Shown: positions 27,616-36,869, numbered from the stretch's first letter. The stretch is 64,000 bases of DNA from Endozoicomonas sp965261315 (GCA_965261315.1 CBDHDM010000041.1:60383-124382); one strand, 5' to 3'. Translations and numbers: made by a program. The notes: a model not told the origin generated them from the letters alone.

Positions 27616-28173
27616 CTATTTTCTGGAAGGTGGCTTCAGGTGATAACTCAAGCTCTGATACTCCGGCTCAACAATACCTGACCGGCGATTAATCACAACG
27701 GTTAACCGGAAAAACAGGTTACAGAGCATATTGCCAAACCGGTGCAACTCGTCAGGCACTTTTATTCCGTGCGCATCGACTTTTACCAGTGCTCTAACCG
27801 CTTTCTTGGAGAGTGAACGGCAGCTGTGCAACAATTGCACCGACCGCCCTCCCCTGGGAAGCACAAAACCGTGCAACTGCCCTTCAATCTCTTTCTGATA
27901 TTGATCAAAATAACCAGCCAGCCATTGAACCTGCTCTTCAAAGATGGCCTGTTTTCCCCGAACCGAGCCATTCATATGGAAAATCCTGGGCTGCAGTTTA
28001 TCCAGAAAATCATAGATATCGGCAAACCGTTCATCCCCTTCGAGCTCACTGATAACGCCACCGAGTGTGGCACACAGTTCATCAGTGATTATTTCATAAT
28101 CACACAGGGGGGAGTCTTCGTAGATAAATGGATAGCAGAGCTCCCGGATATCACCGGAGTATTTCAACGTCAT
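27616..28173 (-). CDS. Divergent PduO-type cobalamin adenosyltransferase-like protein
   Basis: A 185-residue protein I place in the PduO four-helix-bundle superfamily by pattern. GFVLPRGGRSVQLLHSCRSL matches the F-x-L-P-G-G-x-x-x-A-x-x-H-x-A-R segment. KKAVRALVKVD matches the following R-R-A-E-R-x-V helix. DELHRFGNMLCNLFFRLTVVIN matches the N-R-L-S-D-L-L-F-x-x-x-R helix. The N-terminal T-R-T-G-D-x-G-x-T ATP loop of true PduO is absent, so adenosylation is doubtful. Its place at the end of the B12 gene block, and a canonical PduO at 31973-32587, support a B12 link. A binding, chaperone or regulatory role is inference. Confidence 0.65.
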   Translation of the reverse strand: MTLKYSGDIRELCYPFIYEDSPLCDYEIITDELCATLGGVISELEGDERFADIYDFLDKLQPRIFHMNGSVRGKQAIFEEQVQWLAGYFDQYQKEIEGQLHGFVLPRGGRSVQLLHSCRSLSKKAVRALVKVDAHGIKVPDELHRFGNMLCNLFFRLTVVINRRSGIVEPEYQSLSYHLKPPSRK

Positions 28174-28693
28174 CTTGGCACCATACGTAGTGTCGTTTCA
28201 GCCTCGGAGCGTGGGAACAAGGAATAGTACGTTTCTGCAGTTTTCCCACAGCCGGAGCCCCCGTGGGAACGAGAGTCAGCAGTCTCGACGGAGACCAAAT
28301 TACCGAAGGTAGCCGAATACGCCGAACCAACCGTTCATGGATTACTCAATCACCGGTGTTGTCGACGGTAAAAACCGTCGGCTCCCCTCAATGGGCATTC
28401 GACCAGTACTAGAGCTTCAGAGCTTTTGATCTACAGAGTGATACTTGCATTGTAAGCTCTTAAATCCCACGCACACCATGGGAACCCGGTGCTTTGTACG
28501 GACTGCATTCCCACATGAACGCGTGGGAACGAGGTCATGGCTTTACAACTTCGGCCACCTACGGTAAATTGTCGCGAACACTCCACGCGGATCATCAATA
28601 CCAACCTATTAGCCGTTCTATACTCTTTGCCCGCTTAAGTTAACAACTTTAAATCCCGTCGATAAGTCTTCAGGAGTCACTTTAGGACAGCAG
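28174..28693. other. Repeat-bearing intergenic region
   Basis: 520 bp after the truncated btuB with no gene I can support. It holds decayed copies of the GTGGGAACGAG palindrome: 28218-28279 (degenerate), and 28475-28537, where CCCACG...CATGGGAA and ATTCCCACATGAACGCGTGGGAACGAG occur. The missing 3' end of btuB would lie here but is not recognisable. Confidence 0.6.
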
Positions 28694-30401
28694 TTAAGTT
28701 AGATCCATTGTCCCAAATCCCGCAACCTTCTGTGTATTGCCAACATCATTCCATGAACTTCCCTGCGCTCTGAAAGTCCCTCCCACTGACCAACGACCAA
28801 AGTCTCTGTCTACATTTAAATTAAACAGTTGCTCTGCCCTTCTGAGAAGCTGCTTTCCAGTAGTTTTGTTCTCTGGGTCAAGGAATGAAGCATTAGCATT
28901 AATATCCCAGTTCACCAAAACAGTAGTCAGGCTGAGCTCAATGCCTTGAATACGAGCATCTTCTATGTTCTCCATTCCCCCGTTGCCCCAAATCAACATA
29001 TCACTCATGCGGTTTTGATAGAGGTTAACAGACCATTGACTTGCATCCCCAAACTGGCCGCGTAACTCAATTTCAGCATTTTTCGCTGTTTCTGGCTTCA
29101 AGTCAGGCCGCTCTGATCCAGGGTAATAAAGATCCATAAACGTCGGAGCCCTGAATGCAGTGCCATACGAGGTAACTAACCGCATCTGGTGAGGCAGATT
29201 GACTCCCCAGGATACACTTCCCGTAGTTTTATCGCCGTATGCTTCATTTTTATCGTAACGGCCACCCAGTTGAAGTTCACCATGCTCCATAGAGGTCACG
29301 TTCTGAGGCAAACATCCCAACATTATATCTTTCCGTAACGGTATAATTACTGGTGGTATCAACCAAGTCATTGGAATAATCAAAGCCGGTAGTTAGGAAT
29401 TGATTTTCCAGCCATGCAACGTCATTGATCCAGCTAAATGAATAACGGTTGTTCTTTGTCGACCTTGGGCTACCAGCACCACTGTCATCACGATTATCAC
29501 GCAGATAACCTGCTTCCAGACGTGTATCCCACACATCGTTGACAGCAGAAGATACATAAGCATTCACTACTGTTTCTTCAAAATAACTGGTGGGATAGCC
29601 CTGGATAGAGAAACTTGAATTTGAGTTCACATCATACTCAGACTTGCCTTCAAAGTGGGCAAAATTAACACCCGCGCTGATATCATTCTCAAAGTCTCTG
29701 GAAACACTGCCTGATATGGATTTATTCCGATAAGCATCATCATCCACATCAAAGCCATACTCTGTTACCGTTCTATCATAACCCTGTGTTTCATATAATC
29801 GGGCACCCAGGCTATAGCGAGTCTTATCACTTTCTCCTCCAAAGTGGACACCATATTCCCCTGTATTTCGACTGCCAACACCGGCTGTCAGCGTCAGTTT
29901 AGGATCCCCTGAGCCTTTCCTGGTAATGATGTTGATAACACCACCCACCGCATCGGCACCATAAACTGTGGATCGTGGGCCTCGAACAATTTCAATTCGC
30001 TCTATTTGAGCTGGATTTATATATTCAAGTGGAGCTGAACCTGAGCTGGCAGTATTTATTTTTTGACCATCCATTAAAATCAATGTCTGTGATGTGGATG
30101 TTCCTCGAATATACACACCCGACATACTACCGGGTCCACCATTTGAGGTAATCTGTACTCCCGGGGCCTGATTCAATAACTCTGTGACCGATGTTGCCTG
30201 ACTATTCTCAATCTGTTCACGGTTAATTACGGTAACAGGAGCCAGCGTCTCGTCTACCGTTTGAGCCGTTCTCGCCGCAGTAACGACAATCTCCCCCAGA
30301 TCATAAACTTCCTCTGCCTGGGCAACAGAACTCATAACGGACATTGCAACAGCAACAGAAAGCCCTGTGCGTACAAACAGGGAACGCTGATTAAACGACA
30401 T
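28694..30401 (-). pseudogene. btuB: Vitamin B12 TonB-dependent receptor BtuB, frameshifted and truncated
   Basis: The N-terminal 374 codons run from ATG 30401: a signal peptide, the TonB box region DLGEIVVTA, the plug domain (GGPGSMSGVYIRGTSTSQTL and IEIVRGPRSTVYGADAVGGV) and the first barrel strands. At about 29280-29300 the frame breaks (LYGAW then TGA). The barrel continues in another frame (ELQLGGRYDKNEAYGD to about 28694). It stops at GFGTMDLT, where normal receptors continue for some 50-60 residues, ending in an aromatic residue. So there is one frameshift and loss of the C-terminal strands needed for barrel closure. It lies downstream of btuF, separated by a palindromic repeat. Confidence 0.85.
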
Positions 30402-30465
30402 TGGTGTCTAAATCCTTGGTGTAAACTAAAAGTCTTGGGAACGTAGCATTTCAAAACGTACCAGC

Positions 30466-30535
30466 TACCGTCATCCCCGCGAAGGCGGGGATCCACGGCC
30501 CGCAATGGATTCCCGCCTGCGCGGGAATGACGGTA
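30466..30535. repeat. REP-like palindrome between btuF and btuB
   Basis: TACCGTCATCCCCGCGAAGG at one end and its imperfect complement ending GCGGGAATGACGGTA at the other, each arm itself a small hairpin (CCCGCG...CGGGG; TTCCCGCC...GCGGGAA). This type of ACCGTCATTCCCGCG repeat is widespread in bacterial genomes. It may limit btuB expression relative to btuF. Confidence 0.75.
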
Positions 30536-30543
30536 ATGCGGTA

Positions 30544-31545
30544 TTAATTTATATTGGCCGCCACAATCTCGGCGTGACCACTGGCAGACCTGACAGCTTG
30601 CAACTGGTGACAGATCATCTCTGCACCTTCCAGAATTCTGGGTGTGGGTCTGGCAATCAGGTCACTGGGGACTGAAAACAGTTGATGCCCCTGTACCGCC
30701 TGAAGGTTCTCCCACTGACTCCAGTAGCCCATCAAATCTTTCCGTGTTTCCGGGGTATCACCTCTCGGATCAGAACCAATAATCACCTGGGGGTCACGGG
30801 TAATCAGCGATTCGATACCGATTTTTGGAATACGTTCTGATATATCGCCGTATATATTCTGACCACCACATAGAGAGATTACATCATCAATAACCTGGCC
30901 ACTGCCGACGGTCATCAACGGAGAGCGCCAGATTTCAAAGAACACCGAAACGGGCGCACGCTGGCCATAATTGTTCTGCAACGCCTTCAACTGCGTAGAA
31001 AAATCATCAACAACCCGGCCGGCTTCTTTTTCTGTTCCGGCCACTTGTCCAAGGCTTCGGATGGCCTGCTCAATGTCGGCAAAATCCACCACATCGATAT
31101 GAAAAGTTTTGACGCCCAAAGACTCCAGTTGACGTATCACTTTCTGAGAATTTCCTGCCGTCCACACCACCACCAGGTCAGGCTTCATGGCAACAATGGC
31201 TTCAACATTGACGTTGGGGTAGCCACCCACATTGGGTAACTGTTTAACTGATTCGGGATAATCACTGTGCTGATCGACGGCAATAACGCGATTACCGGCA
31301 CCAGCGGCAAACAACAACTCGGTAGAGCCTGGAGACAGGCTGATTATTTTGGGCGAACGGGTATTAAGACAGACAGAACGATTACTCATGTCTTCAACAC
31401 AATACTGGCTGTCAGGCTCGCTGGCCTGAGCAGCACTGAAAGAAAGCGAAGCTGCATTTGCCATAAATAATGCCAGTGCCATGACCTGGGTTACCTTGGG
31501 CAGCCTGCTCTTCAGTGTCTTGTATTGTACGGAATGTATCTTCAT
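30544..31545 (-). CDS. btuF: Vitamin B12 ABC transporter substrate-binding protein BtuF
   Basis: A 333-residue periplasmic binding protein of the TroA/BtuF type. It has an N-terminal signal peptide (VMALALFMANAASLSFSAAQA) and then a two-lobe fold joined by one helix. KIISLSPGSTELLFAAGAGNRVIAV opens lobe 1 and YPNVNVEAIVAMKPDLVVV is the conserved strand before the linker. VIGSDPRGD lies in lobe 2. It is preceded by a cobalamin riboswitch (31700-31875) and a hairpin that covers its ribosome site, so B12 probably represses its translation. The permease (btuC) and ATPase (btuD) are not in this window. Confidence 0.9.
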   Translation of the reverse strand: MKIHSVQYKTLKSRLPKVTQVMALALFMANAASLSFSAAQASEPDSQYCVEDMSNRSVCLNTRSPKIISLSPGSTELLFAAGAGNRVIAVDQHSDYPESVKQLPNVGGYPNVNVEAIVAMKPDLVVVWTAGNSQKVIRQLESLGVKTFHIDVVDFADIEQAIRSLGQVAGTEKEAGRVVDDFSTQLKALQNNYGQRAPVSVFFEIWRSPLMTVGSGQVIDDVISLCGGQNIYGDISERIPKIGIESLITRDPQVIIGSDPRGDTPETRKDLMGYWSQWENLQAVQGHQLFSVPSDLIARPTPRILEGAEMICHQLQAVRSASGHAEIVAANIN

Positions 31546-31550
31546 GGTGT

Positions 31551-31576
31551 CCCTGAGTCACAACCAATACTCAGGG
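31551..31576 (-). promoter_or_regulatory. RBS-sequestering hairpin of the btuF leader
   Basis: On the transcribed strand CCCTGAGT pairs with ACTCAGGG (10-base loop). The AGGGA ribosome site, 5 bases before the btuF ATG, lies in the 3' arm. This is a typical expression platform for a translation-controlling riboswitch placed just downstream of the aptamer. Confidence 0.65.
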
Positions 31577-31699
31577 CGGCATACGCGGCCACTGGACTTT
31601 TTCAGTGAAAAGCACAGTGTAAAAAGAGATGTTTGTATCCCAGCCGCCAGGTTACCCGCCCGGTTCCAGTCTCTTGACAGACTGTTCTATCTTGGGCTT

Positions 31700-31875
31700 T
31701 GCAAAGGCAGGTTTCCTGACTCTGGCGTCATCATTCTCAGCAGTCTTCCCGGTATAACCAGTGACGTATATTGCTGAGAACTCTTCCATTACAGTTGCGG
31801 GTACAGTCAGGGTTTTTCACCCTGTTCCCTCTTTTGACCCATTAACCTCATCAACGATGAGCGGTCAAAAGCGTC
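31700..31875 (-). promoter_or_regulatory. Cobalamin (AdoCbl) riboswitch
   Basis: On the minus strand the conserved parts appear in order: GGTCAAAAG/CTTTTGACC hairpin (31831-31871), AGGGTGAAAAACCCTGACTG, TACCCGCAACTGTAA, GTCACTGGTTATACCGGGAAG (the B12 box core) and GCCAGAGTCAGGAAACCTGCC at the 3' end (about 31705-31725). It sits upstream of btuF, whose ribosome site lies in a hairpin. Bound adenosylcobalamin is expected to switch expression off. Confidence 0.93.
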
Positions 31876-31972
31876 GTGATTCATACCAATCACTGACGTA
31901 ACCCTTACAAAGTTTCGCAATACTAACCAAACATTCGTCTTAAATCACTAGGGACTTGTCGATATCCTGTAC

Positions 31973-32587
31973 TTATTTTTGACCCTGATCAGCTGTTTTG
32001 CTCTTCTCCGATGCCTGCCAGAGTACTTCTCCTTCGTCTTGCAATGCACAATGGCGACCAAGCACATACATCAGATCCGATAAGCGATTAACAAATTTCA
32101 GCAATGGCTCATTGATCTTTTCTCCACTCTCCTGAAGCACATCATTCAATTCAATGACGTGTCTTTCTGCCCTGCGGGATACAGTTCTGGCCATATGGCA
32201 GTGACAGGCAGACTGTCCGCCACCAGGCAGCGTGAAGTTCTTCAATGGTGGCAGTGGTTCATTCAGCTCATCAATCAGAGCTTCAATCGCTTTTGTGTGC
32301 TCTTCCCGGATCAGCTGATAACCGGGCATAGCCAGTTCACCACCCACATCGAACATCCGATGCTGGATATCCTGAATTTGCTTCAGCTGGTCTACCGTAA
32401 CCTCATTCCCCTGCTTGAGGGAATGGATCAACATGCCCAGCCAGCTGTTGGTTTCATCCACAGAACCAATGGCATGTATCCTTGGATGGGATTTTGCCAG
32501 CTGCTGACCATCACCAATGCGGGTTGTGCCTTTATCACCGGTACGGGTGTAGATTCGGGTAAGCCTATAACCTTTTTTTTCAGTCAT
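31973..32587 (-). CDS. pduO: Cob(I)alamin adenosyltransferase, PduO type
   Basis: A 204-residue enzyme that transfers the 5'-deoxyadenosyl group from ATP to cob(I)alamin. It has the ATP loop TRTGDKGTTRIGDG near the N-terminus, the conserved VDETNSWLGM helix, FTLPGGGQSACHCHMARTVSRRAER and VNRLSDLMYVLGR. All the family's catalytic segments are intact. ATG 32587 (MTEKKGYRLTRIYTRTGD) is the proper start; a longer in-frame start at 32638 adds 17 unlikely residues. It belongs to the B12 block with cobQ upstream. Confidence 0.93.
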   Translation of the reverse strand: MTEKKGYRLTRIYTRTGDKGTTRIGDGQQLAKSHPRIHAIGSVDETNSWLGMLIHSLKQGNEVTVDQLKQIQDIQHRMFDVGGELAMPGYQLIREEHTKAIEALIDELNEPLPPLKNFTLPGGGQSACHCHMARTVSRRAERHVIELNDVLQESGEKINEPLLKFVNRLSDLMYVLGRHCALQDEGEVLWQASEKSKTADQGQK

Positions 32588-32621
32588 TTCTCGGGTTCTT
32601 CTTGGTAGCTGGTACATACTT

Positions 32622-32693
32622 TGAACCATAAAGCACACAAAGAGTACGAAGAAGTGCTTTTCTTTCTTTGTGCTCTTTGTGGTCTCTGTGGTT
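32622..32693. repeat. Palindromic CACAAAGAG repeat, copy 1
   Basis: GAACCATAAAGCACACAAAG followed by AGTACGAAGAAG and then the rough inverse TTTCTTTGTGCTCTTTGTGG. A second, similar copy is at 39551-39625. It probably folds as a long A/T-rich hairpin. It lies between cobQ and the adenosyltransferase gene. Confidence 0.65.
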
Positions 32694-32725
32694 AATCAAA
32701 TACGACAATAATCATTTAACTATTG

Positions 32726-34213
32726 TTAAACACCGCACAGCTCGAAGATTTGTCTCATATCGAGACTTTCTTCGATAGCGTCTGCCATACGGTTAATACC
32801 CTCTTCCCGCAACAGGCGATAATCAATGCTTGAAGCGTCCTTCAACCCAGCCCATCGCAAAATAGCCGTGCAGGCATCAGGCTCTTCAAACACGCCATGC
32901 AGATAGGTACCAAATATCTGACCATCGTCAGACATTACACCATCCACTTCCTGATCGAGCCTGATTAATGGTTGATTCAGCGCTGGCCCTTTTGTTACCC
33001 CTGCATGAATCTCATAACCGGTGACAGGAACAGGGTCTTGACCCGGCAGCTGCATAACCCCGCTAACGCGTGTGAGTGTTTTCTCATGAATCATGGTGGT
33101 TTCCAGGTCCAACAGGCCCAAAGCATCGGAGCTTCCGGCGATGCCTTCAATACCGTCAGGGTCATGCACAGCCTTACCCAGCATCTGATAGCCGCCGCAG
33201 ATGCCCATCAGTTTTCCGCCATAGCGCAGATGTCGAAGGATATCCTGACCCCAGCCGTTCTCTTGGAGGAATTCAAGGTCAGTTCGAGTGTTTTTGGTGC
33301 CGGGAATAATAACCAGGTCACAATCAGGTATAGACTGCCCTTTTCCGATAAAGTGAACGTCCACCTCGGGGTGAAGGCGCAGAGGGTCAAAGTCTGTGTG
33401 ATTACTGGTACGGGTTAAAATGGGAACGGCAACTTTCAGAACCTTTTGCCCCTCCTCTACATGCTGGTGAGAAATGACAGCATCTTCCGCTTCAAGGTGT
33501 AAGCCGTGAAGATAAGGCAAAACACCCAGCACAGGCTTACCGGTCTTTTCTTCCAACCATCGCAAACCGGGCTCCAACAGCTCCACATCGCCTCGAAAAC
33601 GATTGATAACAAAACCTTTTACTCGCGCCTGTTCGGACTCAGACAACAATGCCAACGTACCGTATAGATGGGCAAAGACACCGCCCTTATCGATATCCGC
33701 AATGATAATAACCGGACAGTCTGCTTTTTCTGCAAAACCCATATTAGCCACATCACCTTCCCGCAGATTGATTTCTGCCGGGCTACCCGCACCTTCTACC
33801 AGCACGGCTTGATAGTGGCCCTGTAACCGCTGCCAGGAGCGCATAATGGCTTCCATCACTTCAGGCTTGTACGCGTGGTACTGGGTCGCATCCATTTCGC
33901 CAATAGAACGACCATTTACAATCACCTGGGCACCAATATCACTGTTCGGTTTCAGCAACACCGGGTTCATATCAGTATGGGGCTCTAACCCAGCGGCAGC
34001 GGCCTGGAGGGCCTGAGCCCGACCAATCTCTCCTCCGTCTTCAGTAACGGCGCTGTTCAATGCCATATTCTGGGGTTTAAAAGGAGCCACAGAGATATTA
34101 TGACGCATGAATACACGGCATAGCCCTGCCACCAACGCACTTTTGCCTGCATCACTGGTCGTGCCCTGCACCATCAGCGTGTGTGTTGAGTTGCTGCCCA
34201 TAACGCTGCTCAT
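32726..34213 (-). CDS. cobQ: Cobyric acid synthase CobQ
   Basis: A 495-residue glutamine-dependent amidase that converts adenosylcobyrinic acid a,c-diamide to cobyric acid by four amidations. The P-loop-like GTTSDAGKSALVAGL opens the dethiobiotin-synthetase-like ATPase domain. GICGGYQMLGKAV carries the nucleophilic Cys of the class I glutaminase domain. GTYLHGVFE near the C-terminus carries the catalytic His. Full length. No other cobyrinate synthesis gene is in the window, so salvage rather than full synthesis is possible. ATG 34213 is used; an internal ATG four codons later is an alternative. Confidence 0.95.
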   Translation of the reverse strand: MSSVMGSNSTHTLMVQGTTSDAGKSALVAGLCRVFMRHNISVAPFKPQNMALNSAVTEDGGEIGRAQALQAAAAGLEPHTDMNPVLLKPNSDIGAQVIVNGRSIGEMDATQYHAYKPEVMEAIMRSWQRLQGHYQAVLVEGAGSPAEINLREGDVANMGFAEKADCPVIIIADIDKGGVFAHLYGTLALLSESEQARVKGFVINRFRGDVELLEPGLRWLEEKTGKPVLGVLPYLHGLHLEAEDAVISHQHVEEGQKVLKVAVPILTRTSNHTDFDPLRLHPEVDVHFIGKGQSIPDCDLVIIPGTKNTRTDLEFLQENGWGQDILRHLRYGGKLMGICGGYQMLGKAVHDPDGIEGIAGSSDALGLLDLETTMIHEKTLTRVSGVMQLPGQDPVPVTGYEIHAGVTKGPALNQPLIRLDQEVDGVMSDDGQIFGTYLHGVFEEPDACTAILRWAGLKDASSIDYRLLREEGINRMADAIEESLDMRQIFELCGV

Positions 34214-34387
34214 AACGGGAGTCCCAGCCTGCTAGAAAAGTAAATGAGCGGCATTATACGGGCAGAAGAGTTAAGAGGAAAAAAAGCTTCAAACATTCAC
34301 AGAACTAATTGTTATGCCTGCTATCTAAAGAGAGTTACCTTAATCTGTTATTATTCCCTGTTTCATTTATCAACCTGGCGCTGGTGC

Positions 34388-35677
34388 ATGAGTCGTTTCT
34401 TCTATTCGTTGCTGTTATACCTGATCTCCCCTCTGGCCATGGTTCGCCTTTACCTGCGATCCAGAAAATCGCCCGAGTACTGGCAAAGAAAAGCGGAGCG
34501 CTTTGGTTTCTTTAACCTCCCTCCGTCGACCAAGCCCGTCATCTGGGTGCACTCAGTATCAATGGGGGAAACCATTGCCAGCGGGCCCCTGGTTAAACAG
34601 CTTCAGAAAATCTACCCGGATCATCGTATTCTGATTACCACCATGACACCCACCGGCTCAGCACAGGTTCAAAAAATTCATGGCGACAGTGTGGATCATG
34701 TCTATGCCAGCTATGACCTGCCCGGCGCGATAAAGCGATTCCTGGATAAAGTAAAACCGGTCATGGCCATCGTGATTGATACCGAGCTATGGCCTAACAC
34801 TATTGCAGCGTGCCATAAACGACGCATCCCTGTGTTGATAGTCAATGCCCGCTTATCAGAACGCTCTGCCAGGGGTTATGGTCGCTTCAGCCTTCTCACC
34901 CGCCCCATGCTGGAACAAATTGATATGGTTGCAGCCCAGAATGATGAGACTGCCCGCCGCTTTCTGGAGCTGGGCCTTCCTGAGAAGCAGCTCAGTAACA
35001 CGGGTAGCATTAAGTTTGACCTGGATGTGTCACCCGAAGTGATTGCTGCAGGTAAAGCGCTCAGAGAAAAATGGCAACAGGGCATGGGCAGTGATATTCG
35101 TATCTTTGTGGCTGCCAGCACCCATGAAGGAGAAGACCAGCAGATTCTGGATGCCTTCAAAACCATTCTGAGAGATGCCCCTGAAATGCGCCTGCTTTTG
35201 GTTCCCAGACACCCGGAAAGGTTTGACAGTGTTCACCAACTGATCCATGACAATCAGCTATCCGTGGTTCGCCATAGCCTGGGAACCCAACCACAGGAAA
35301 CACCCAGAGTCATTCTTGGCGATACCATGGGCGAAATGATGAAGCTGTTTGCAGCATCGGATATTGCCTATGTCGGCGGTAGCCTTGTTCCTACCGGAGG
35401 CCATAATATGCTTGAGCCCGCTGCTCTGAATCTTCCAGTGCTCTCAGGCCCTCATGTTTTTAACTTTGAAGAAATCAGCGATTCACTGGTTAAAGCCGGA
35501 GGTTTGAAAATTGTGAATAACAGTGAAGAACTGGCTCAGGAAACCATCCGGCTGGTTCAGAATAAGAATGAATATGAGGTAATGAGCCACCATGCGGGGG
35601 AGTTTGTCCGTGATAACCGGGGAGCTCTGAAAAAAACGTTGATGCTGGTTGACAAACTTATGCCATCCAGCAAATAA
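34388..35677 (+). CDS. waaA: Kdo transferase WaaA (3-deoxy-D-manno-octulosonic acid transferase)
   Basis: A 429-residue inner-membrane-associated GT-B enzyme that adds Kdo to lipid IVA. It has an N-terminal membrane anchor (SRFFYSLLLYLISPLAMVRL), the acceptor-side motif VIWVHSVSMGET, AASTHEGEDQQIL, and the donor-site segment GGSLVPTGGHNMLEPAAL. ATG 34388 gives the standard N-terminus and family length; the frame stays open upstream to 34244, but that 48-residue extension is not expected. It is divergent from cobQ and overlaps nothing. Confidence 0.94.
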   Translation: MSRFFYSLLLYLISPLAMVRLYLRSRKSPEYWQRKAERFGFFNLPPSTKPVIWVHSVSMGETIASGPLVKQLQKIYPDHRILITTMTPTGSAQVQKIHGDSVDHVYASYDLPGAIKRFLDKVKPVMAIVIDTELWPNTIAACHKRRIPVLIVNARLSERSARGYGRFSLLTRPMLEQIDMVAAQNDETARRFLELGLPEKQLSNTGSIKFDLDVSPEVIAAGKALREKWQQGMGSDIRIFVAASTHEGEDQQILDAFKTILRDAPEMRLLLVPRHPERFDSVHQLIHDNQLSVVRHSLGTQPQETPRVILGDTMGEMMKLFAASDIAYVGGSLVPTGGHNMLEPAALNLPVLSGPHVFNFEEISDSLVKAGGLKIVNNSEELAQETIRLVQNKNEYEVMSHHAGEFVRDNRGALKKTLMLVDKLMPSSK

Positions 35678-35686
35678 AAATCTGCT

Positions 35687-36352
35687 TCAAATAAAACAGG
35701 TGGAAGCCCCTCCTAGATGACGCTCAGCAATTTCAATGGTTGCTTGAAGCTCTTTTCTAGCGTCAGTACCTGAGATAGGGCTTTCCCTTCTTGAAACCGC
35801 CAACTGCCCGAAAAGGGTAGTGTTATCATTGCTATCCTGTATCTGCTCTTCTGTTATCACTAAATCAGGGTAAAGTGTTGCAAGAAATGCAGAGCCAATA
35901 ACACCAGTATTACTACTAAAATAATTCGTTGCCAACTTTTGTGCTGCTTCAGATGTCCCTGCAGGATCTTCAATTTCAGTAAGGTTCTGTTTATCCTTCC
36001 AGGCAGTAACCTGGGCCAGCGCTGCCGGATGAGAAGCGATCTTCGCCAAAGGTACATTTTCTTCAACTGCCTCAACGGTTCTCAGCAAACACATGTTAAT
36101 GGGCAGGCGAGCCACTCCACTGACTTTCCGAATTTGAAAAACTTTACATGCCTGAACGGTGGCATCAATTAAGTTCCCCATAACCAAATCATTTCGAAGA
36201 GCAACAAATGCTTCGGCCTTGTTCTGCTCTGCCTGACAAAAAGTATTTAATGGAGAGCCGCAGAAGTTTAATTCGAGGCTATTGCAGTCTCCATACAGCT
36301 TCATAACAGCCAAGTGATTAAAGCTTCCATTTGATGCCTGAATATTTAACAT
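35687..36352 (-). CDS. Orphan prephenate dehydratase-like protein with altered TRF motif
   Basis: A 221-residue protein that follows the prephenate dehydratase (PDT) pattern: GSFNHLAVMKLYG near the start, IASHPAALAQVTAW (the HP-x-A-L-x-Q-x-x-x-W signature), GTSEAAQKLA, GVIGSAFLATLYPDL and IQDSNDNTTLFGQLAV. In active enzymes the last segment reads N-x-T-R-F; here it is T179-L180-F181, so the catalytic-site Arg is replaced. There is no ACT regulatory domain and no chorismate mutase part. Phenylpyruvate formation is therefore doubtful. It starts 97 bp after an unknown gene on the same strand. Confidence 0.75.
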   Translation of the reverse strand: MLNIQASNGSFNHLAVMKLYGDCNSLELNFCGSPLNTFCQAEQNKAEAFVALRNDLVMGNLIDATVQACKVFQIRKVSGVARLPINMCLLRTVEAVEENVPLAKIASHPAALAQVTAWKDKQNLTEIEDPAGTSEAAQKLATNYFSSNTGVIGSAFLATLYPDLVITEEQIQDSNDNTTLFGQLAVSRRESPISGTDARKELQATIEIAERHLGGASTCFI

Positions 36353-36449
36353 TTATTAAATCTATTTTTATGTCCACTATAGTTTCGGTTAACCCAAAAT
36401 TCTTTAGCTTAAAATAGGTTTGAGGAAAACCGGGTACAAAAAGATATTT

Positions 36450-36779
36450 CTACAATCCAGGGCGTAAGTCAGTATTTGAAGACTTGGTCGCCAGCATTGA
36501 ATCCACAGCAGGGTCAATATTCAAGCGGCTACCATCCACAAAGTAATAGTCACTGCCAGATTGCAGTCCCTGAATAGAGAGCTTACCCAGAATCCGGTTC
36601 ATAACCACCTGTTGTTCCTGTAAGTCTTCATCTGCAAAGGTTTTCAGGAAAGCTTCTGCCAATGAGCAGCCCTCATCTACAAATACCTTCATTCTGGCTT
36701 CAGTGCTTTTAGTATGCTCATCCATGAAGTCATCATCCATAACCGGGTATTTACTCAGTATAGAAGAGCACATCCTCAC
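36450..36779 (-). CDS. Hypothetical acidic protein, about 109 residues
   Basis: Unrecognised. It is acidic and soluble (DDDFMDEHTKSTEARMKVFV) with a helical middle and a short C-terminal part (GSDYYFVDGSRLNIDPAVDS). The start is uncertain: GTG 36779, ATG 36773 and an internal ATG (MDDDFMDEH) are possible, none with a strong ribosome site. Same strand as the prephenate-dehydratase-like gene downstream, so they may be cotranscribed. Confidence 0.5.
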   Translation of the reverse strand: MRMCSSILSKYPVMDDDFMDEHTKSTEARMKVFVDEGCSLAEAFLKTFADEDLQEQQVVMNRILGKLSIQGLQSGSDYYFVDGSRLNIDPAVDSMLATKSSNTDLRPGL

Positions 36780-36869
36780 TTAGCCTTCGTTCTGATGAAC
36801 TGTACACTCCCTGAAAATTGCTCCCCGATAACTGCTCCTGCGTTTATCTACCTCCCGCATCCATGTACA

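Noticed and set aside
28174..28693. Possible CRISPR-like array because of repeated GTGGGAAC units
   Set aside because: Units are short, palindromic, irregularly spaced and degenerate, with no constant repeat-spacer period and no cas gene nearby.
30544..32587. A single operon from the adenosyltransferase gene through btuF
   Set aside because: The cobalamin riboswitch sits between them, with about 100 bp to the upstream stop, so btuF most likely starts its own transcript.
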